From NCBI RefSeq assembly GCF_900102085.1, contig NZ_FMVM01000004.1:277540-341539 (forward strand): a stretch of 64,000 nt of DNA, read 5' to 3'. The notes under the pieces are model-generated. The model saw only the letters and a list, made by a program, of their open reading frames with translations. It had not been told where the DNA came from and searched no databases. Both the position numbers and the translations under genes were made by a program. Below are positions 60,926-64,000 of the stretch, in pieces. This DNA is from Paenibacillus polysaccharolyticus (GTDB taxonomy: Bacteria; Bacillota; Bacilli; Paenibacillales; Paenibacillaceae). The stretch's first letter is position 1; each line of letters starts with the position of its first letter.

Positions 60926-61660
60926 ATGAAGATAAATTGGAAATTATGGCTGGCTGCCAGCGCAGCTGTTATCATTTTTGCTGTTGCACCAGGCCAGATG
61001 GCCTTAGCTGATCCCGTTTCTCCTGCGGAGCAGCAAGATGAAAACCTGGCTGAATCTGCCGGTGGGAACCAAAAGCCTTGTATGCAGGCAGGCCATGGTC
61101 TGTTTATGATCGGAGAAACAGCCGATTTGCTCGGAATTGGACTCCGTGATTTGAAGCAACAGATGCAACTTGGCAAGACCTTAACTCAGATCGCGAAGGA
61201 ACGCAAAGGATTCAGTGAGGAACAGTTACTGCAAAAATTAAAGCCCACGCTGTCAGAGCGCTTGGATCTGGCCGTAAAAGAAGGTTGTCTCACCAAGGAA
61301 CAAGCTGCAGCAGCGAAAGCCAATATGGATGTGAAGTTAAAAAAAGTAGTGAATACCCCGCTTGCCGAATTACGACGTGAATTTACGCACCATGGAAAAC
61401 ATCCGATGGTAGATAAAGGGGCAATAGCGAAATACATCGGGATTACACCTGAACAATTGCAAGAACAACTGCATGCAGGCAAGTCTTTGGTTGAAATTGC
61501 GCAAACGAAAGGCATCAGTGAAACGCAGCTGGTGAATCAGTTAAAAGAACAATTAACAGGTGATCTGCAAAGGTTCGTTCATCAAAAACGGCACGGTCAT
61601 TCCATTCCAGTTCATCCGGGACACGTGCCTGGCCGATCCACCTCAACCGAAGTGAAATGA
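60926..61660 (+). CDS. Secreted helical-repeat protein
   Basis: 244 residues with a signal peptide cleaved near ALAD (residue 30). Two related helical units follow: TADLLGIGLRDLKQQMQLGK with TLTQIAKERKGFSEEQLLQK, and IAKYIGITPEQLQEQLHAGK with SLVEIAQTKGISETQLVNQ. These are a LysM-less repeat pattern seen in Bacillales secreted proteins. A His-rich tail (KRHGHSIPVHPGHVPG) may bind metal. AAAGGTGG precedes the ATG. The function is unknown. Confidence 0.82.
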   Translation: MKINWKLWLAASAAVIIFAVAPGQMALADPVSPAEQQDENLAESAGGNQKPCMQAGHGLFMIGETADLLGIGLRDLKQQMQLGKTLTQIAKERKGFSEEQLLQKLKPTLSERLDLAVKEGCLTKEQAAAAKANMDVKLKKVVNTPLAELRREFTHHGKHPMVDKGAIAKYIGITPEQLQEQLHAGKSLVEIAQTKGISETQLVNQLKEQLTGDLQRFVHQKRHGHSIPVHPGHVPGRSTSTEVK

Positions 61661-61715
61661 TCAACTTCATAGAACAAGATGACTGATCTACTGAGCAAGA
61701 TGAGGAAGAAATTTC

Positions 61716-61748
61716 AAGAGCGTCCTCCGCAGGGGAGAACGCTCTTTG
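61716..61748. terminator. Bidirectional terminator
   Basis: CAAGAGCGT-CCTC pairs with GGGAG-ACGCTCTTTG, between convergent genes. Confidence 0.85.
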
Positions 61749-61750
61749 TT

Positions 61751-62992
61751 TTACACGTCTGAGGGCCAAAGGGGCGAATTTTGATTCGGGGTGCGTCTTC
61801 CAGAACCCGCTAATGGATCACTAAAAGCAGAAGCTTGCCGAGCCTTGCTACGTGTCAATCCAACCATGAAACGAGAGCCTGGCAATTTAGACAGTGTCCA
61901 GCTAATGCCAAGAGCGGTCACAACGGTGACTATGAATGAGATTATCGTTAGAGGCAGATGCCACCCGCTAAGGTGTAATGGTCTGGTAACATATGCGATG
62001 GCATAAATCACCAAGGCATGGACTAGATAACCGCCGAAGGAGTAGCGTCCAATCCAAGTGAGAAGACGCTGAAACCATAGGTTTTTACCATGTAGCAGAA
62101 CAAGGAAACCGTAGAGCATTAACATCTGAGCCATAATACTGATGAACGTACTGGGTTTTAGGTACGTAGAGATATTGAGGTTCATCGTATCTTCTGACCC
62201 GCGCAGTACAGCGTACCCCATCCAGATATACATCGCGACAAAGACCGCAATCATGCAAGGGAGCATTCTCATCGTCCAATTCCTCCAGCTTTCCACCGTC
62301 CAGGCGCATACCGCGCCAAGGAAAAAGTAGAACCAATACATGAGCCATGAATATGAACGATATTCCAGCATGCTAGACCAGGGCTCTGGCCACCATTGTG
62401 TCCAGTCAGCCATATCATAATAAGACCATTTCATAAGCCAGAGATAAAATAGTGCTGCAACGAGTATGATGGTTAACGTCACCTGTTTCGGCGTAAAACG
62501 CTTGAGATTATCGAGCCTTTTACGAACAGCATGAGCCCCCGCGAGAAATAAAGGAAACAGGATATAAAATTGGAACACCATCAGCACAAACCACAGGTGA
62601 TATCCTGTCTGCGGTATAAATAACTCATGTACAAAGCTTCCCAGATCCGGCATACCGGAAGTCCAGAACGTAGGAGTAAACACACGTACAGCTAACCAGT
62701 AGATGAGCGTCCATATGAAGAAAGGCATATAAATATCACCAAATCGCTTCCCGATGAAGCGGGGATAATCCGGCTTCGTATGGCGATGGTGATAGAACAA
62801 CAACACACCCGACAGAAATACAAAAGTAGGTGTGCCAAACCTTGTCAAATGATAAATCATGGTCAGCATCACGGAATCAGGTTGCTCAATATCTGGCCGA
62901 TAGATGTATTCAGCAATGTTATGCTGCATGACGATAGCCAGAAAAGCTAATCCGCGAAGTTCTGTCCATTCGGCTATTTTCGGCTTTTTCAT
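61751..62992 (-). CDS. Acyltransferase family 3 membrane protein (OafA/YrhL-like)
   Basis: 413 residues with about ten membrane helices. The N-terminal ELRGLAFLAIVMQHNI contains the family Arg and His, and FGTPTFVFLSGVLLFYH, then RFIGKRFGDIYMPFFIW follow. Members O-acetylate surface polysaccharides or peptidoglycan. GGGAGG precedes the ATG. No glycan gene cluster is adjacent, so the acceptor is unknown. Confidence 0.93.
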   Translation of the reverse strand: MKKPKIAEWTELRGLAFLAIVMQHNIAEYIYRPDIEQPDSVMLTMIYHLTRFGTPTFVFLSGVLLFYHHRHTKPDYPRFIGKRFGDIYMPFFIWTLIYWLAVRVFTPTFWTSGMPDLGSFVHELFIPQTGYHLWFVLMVFQFYILFPLFLAGAHAVRKRLDNLKRFTPKQVTLTIILVAALFYLWLMKWSYYDMADWTQWWPEPWSSMLEYRSYSWLMYWFYFFLGAVCAWTVESWRNWTMRMLPCMIAVFVAMYIWMGYAVLRGSEDTMNLNISTYLKPSTFISIMAQMLMLYGFLVLLHGKNLWFQRLLTWIGRYSFGGYLVHALVIYAIAYVTRPLHLSGWHLPLTIISFIVTVVTALGISWTLSKLPGSRFMVGLTRSKARQASAFSDPLAGSGRRTPNQNSPLWPSDV

Positions 62993-63162
62993 TTACTTTC
63001 CTCCCTTATGTAGCCAGGGTCATCATATAAGACTACCCTCCAAACATTAAGGCTGCATTAAATGGCGAAAAAAGGAATCAAAAAAACCAGCTAATGTTTG
63101 TCAAGCATTTCAGCTTGGATGAGTTTTCTTTTCATGTTATACTTTTTTCGACCAATGCAAAT

Positions 63163-63184
63163 AACCTCCACTGCTATGGAGGTT
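63163..63184 (-). terminator. Hairpin at the end of the IS110 transposase gene
   Basis: AACCTCCA and TGGAGGTT around a 6-nt loop, 16 nt after the transposase stop. It may be a terminator or part of the insertion sequence end. Confidence 0.5.
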
Positions 63185-63199
63185 TTGGTTAAATATGGA

Positions 63200-64000
63200 T
63201 TATACTTGGTAGGGCTGGCCCTTCTGCAAGATGGCGAAAATGTGATGCAACAGCTTGTTTGCGCAGGCGATCACGGCCACCTTGTAGGGCTTGCCCTCTT
63301 TTCTTTTTTTCTCGTAGTACGAGCGGATTCTTGCATTCGCATTCTTTCGCATTCCACATTGCACCGCTAAATATAGCGAACGTCTGAGCCTTTTAGAGCC
63401 TCGTTTCGTGATTCGTGTACTTGTCGCTGTGAACTTTCCTGAACTGAAAATCCCGGGGTCAAGGCCCGCAAACGCTACAAGTTGCTTCGCATCTCTAAAC
63501 TGTTTCACATCACCTAGTTCAGCTACAATGGCTGCGGCCAGTTTCGTTCCAATTCCCGGAATACTTCTCATTAGTTCCACTTCAGGCAGATTTTCTGCGA
63601 GTTCCTCCATTTGTTTTTCGAGTTCCTCCAGTTGCCGAATCATCGCGAGCAATAAAGAGATCATTCCAAGCAGTGCCTTGCTTTGAGCAGGGCTACGCCG
63701 AATTTCTCTCCACTCATTCAGTACTTCCTCCAGTTTTCTCGCTTTTTCATGGGCCCATCGCTTGGAATGGGATCGTCCCAAATTACCCTGAATGACTTCA
63801 TTCCAATTCGTCACACTTCCCTCCAAACAATGAGACAGCACGGTCAATGATGTTGTTGAAAACACATTGTAAAATATCTGCTCATACGCCGGAAAGACTT
63901 GCTCCAGCAAGGCTCTGCTGTTCAGCTTCGCCTGCACAAAGATTCCCGTGACAAACTCATGCTGCCGAGTCAAATGCTGTAGTTCTGTAAACATCTCATC
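63200..64000 (-). mobile_element. IS110-family insertion sequence, transposase gene cut by the window edge
   Basis: The visible frame holds the C-terminal part of the transposase. A helical linker is followed by the Transposase_20 domain (LMRSIPGIGTKLAAAIVAEL, FRDAKQLVAFAGLDPG, ITKRGSKRLRRSLYLAVQ), including the Ser-containing SSGKF region. The frame runs on past 64000, so the N-terminal DEDD catalytic domain is outside. No terminal inverted repeat is seen, as usual for this family. Element boundaries on this side are not resolved. Confidence 0.92.

Overview
The window looks like a chromosomal segment of a Paenibacillus-type member of the Bacillota. The signs are strong AGGAGG-type ribosome binding sites on almost every gene, frequent GTG and TTG starts, moderate GC, two 'stalk domain' secreted proteins, an alanine dehydrogenase divergent from a PucR/AdeR regulator, a SigL-type sigma-54, a MhqR-like quinone-response site and a YqkE-like small protein. 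The genus is inferred from gene content. I recognised no rRNA gene, no complete conventional tRNA gene and no CRISPR array. The only mobile gene is an IS110-family transposase cut by the right edge.

Layout. 0.1-6.5 kb: a secreted stalk-domain protein, an S9 peptidase, and a GntR(YtrA)-ABC transporter operon. 6.7-15.9 kb: an RNA-repair and RNA-surveillance island. Two overlapping WYL regulators point left. Pointing right are a Y RNA (YrlA-like) carrying an almost complete, circularly permuted tRNA-Asn mimic, the Ro60 ortholog Rsr, a nucleotidyltransferase, the RNA 2'-O-methyltransferase Hen1 and the trifunctional end-healing and ligating enzyme Pnkp. 16-28.7 kb: a FeeM-like acyltransferase, a pentapeptide protein, an AEC transporter, a Mug glycosylase, an ECF sigma/anti-sigma pair, then carbohydrate genes (LacI, GH125 mannosidase, Gfo/Idh/MocA oxidoreductase, sugar isomerase, AraC) with a SatA-like acetyltransferase. 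28.8-37.5 kb: a protein kinase-like protein, a Fe-S PD-(D/E)XK nuclease, ald/adeR, a STAND NTPase with a C-terminal helix-turn-helix, and two copies of a ~320-bp nested-palindrome repeat.

37.5-46 kb: a nitrogen-catabolism block built around sigma-54. It holds a sigma-54 activator, proline dehydrogenase, P5C dehydrogenase, rpoN/sigL and aspartase. I read sigma-54 promoters (GG-N10-GC) before proline dehydrogenase, P5C dehydrogenase and aspartase, so the sigma factor, an activator and three target units lie together. The P5C dehydrogenase mRNA starts with a long, foldable leader.

46-57.4 kb: mostly ordinary genes (chemotaxis receptor, dioxygenase, SDR, cyclophilin lipoprotein, MFS pump) and several small conserved proteins. 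57.5-60.7 kb: a 7TM sensor histidine kinase converges on a two-gene unit encoding a ComQ-like isoprenyl-synthase-fold enzyme and an 81-residue peptide. That peptide has an NHLP (proteusin-type) leader and a short Cys/Trp-containing tail. It resembles the logic of ComQ-ComX but with an unrelated leader, and is the best candidate here for an undescribed peptide-modification or signalling system. The window ends with a secreted repeat protein, an acyltransferase-3 membrane protein and the IS110 element.
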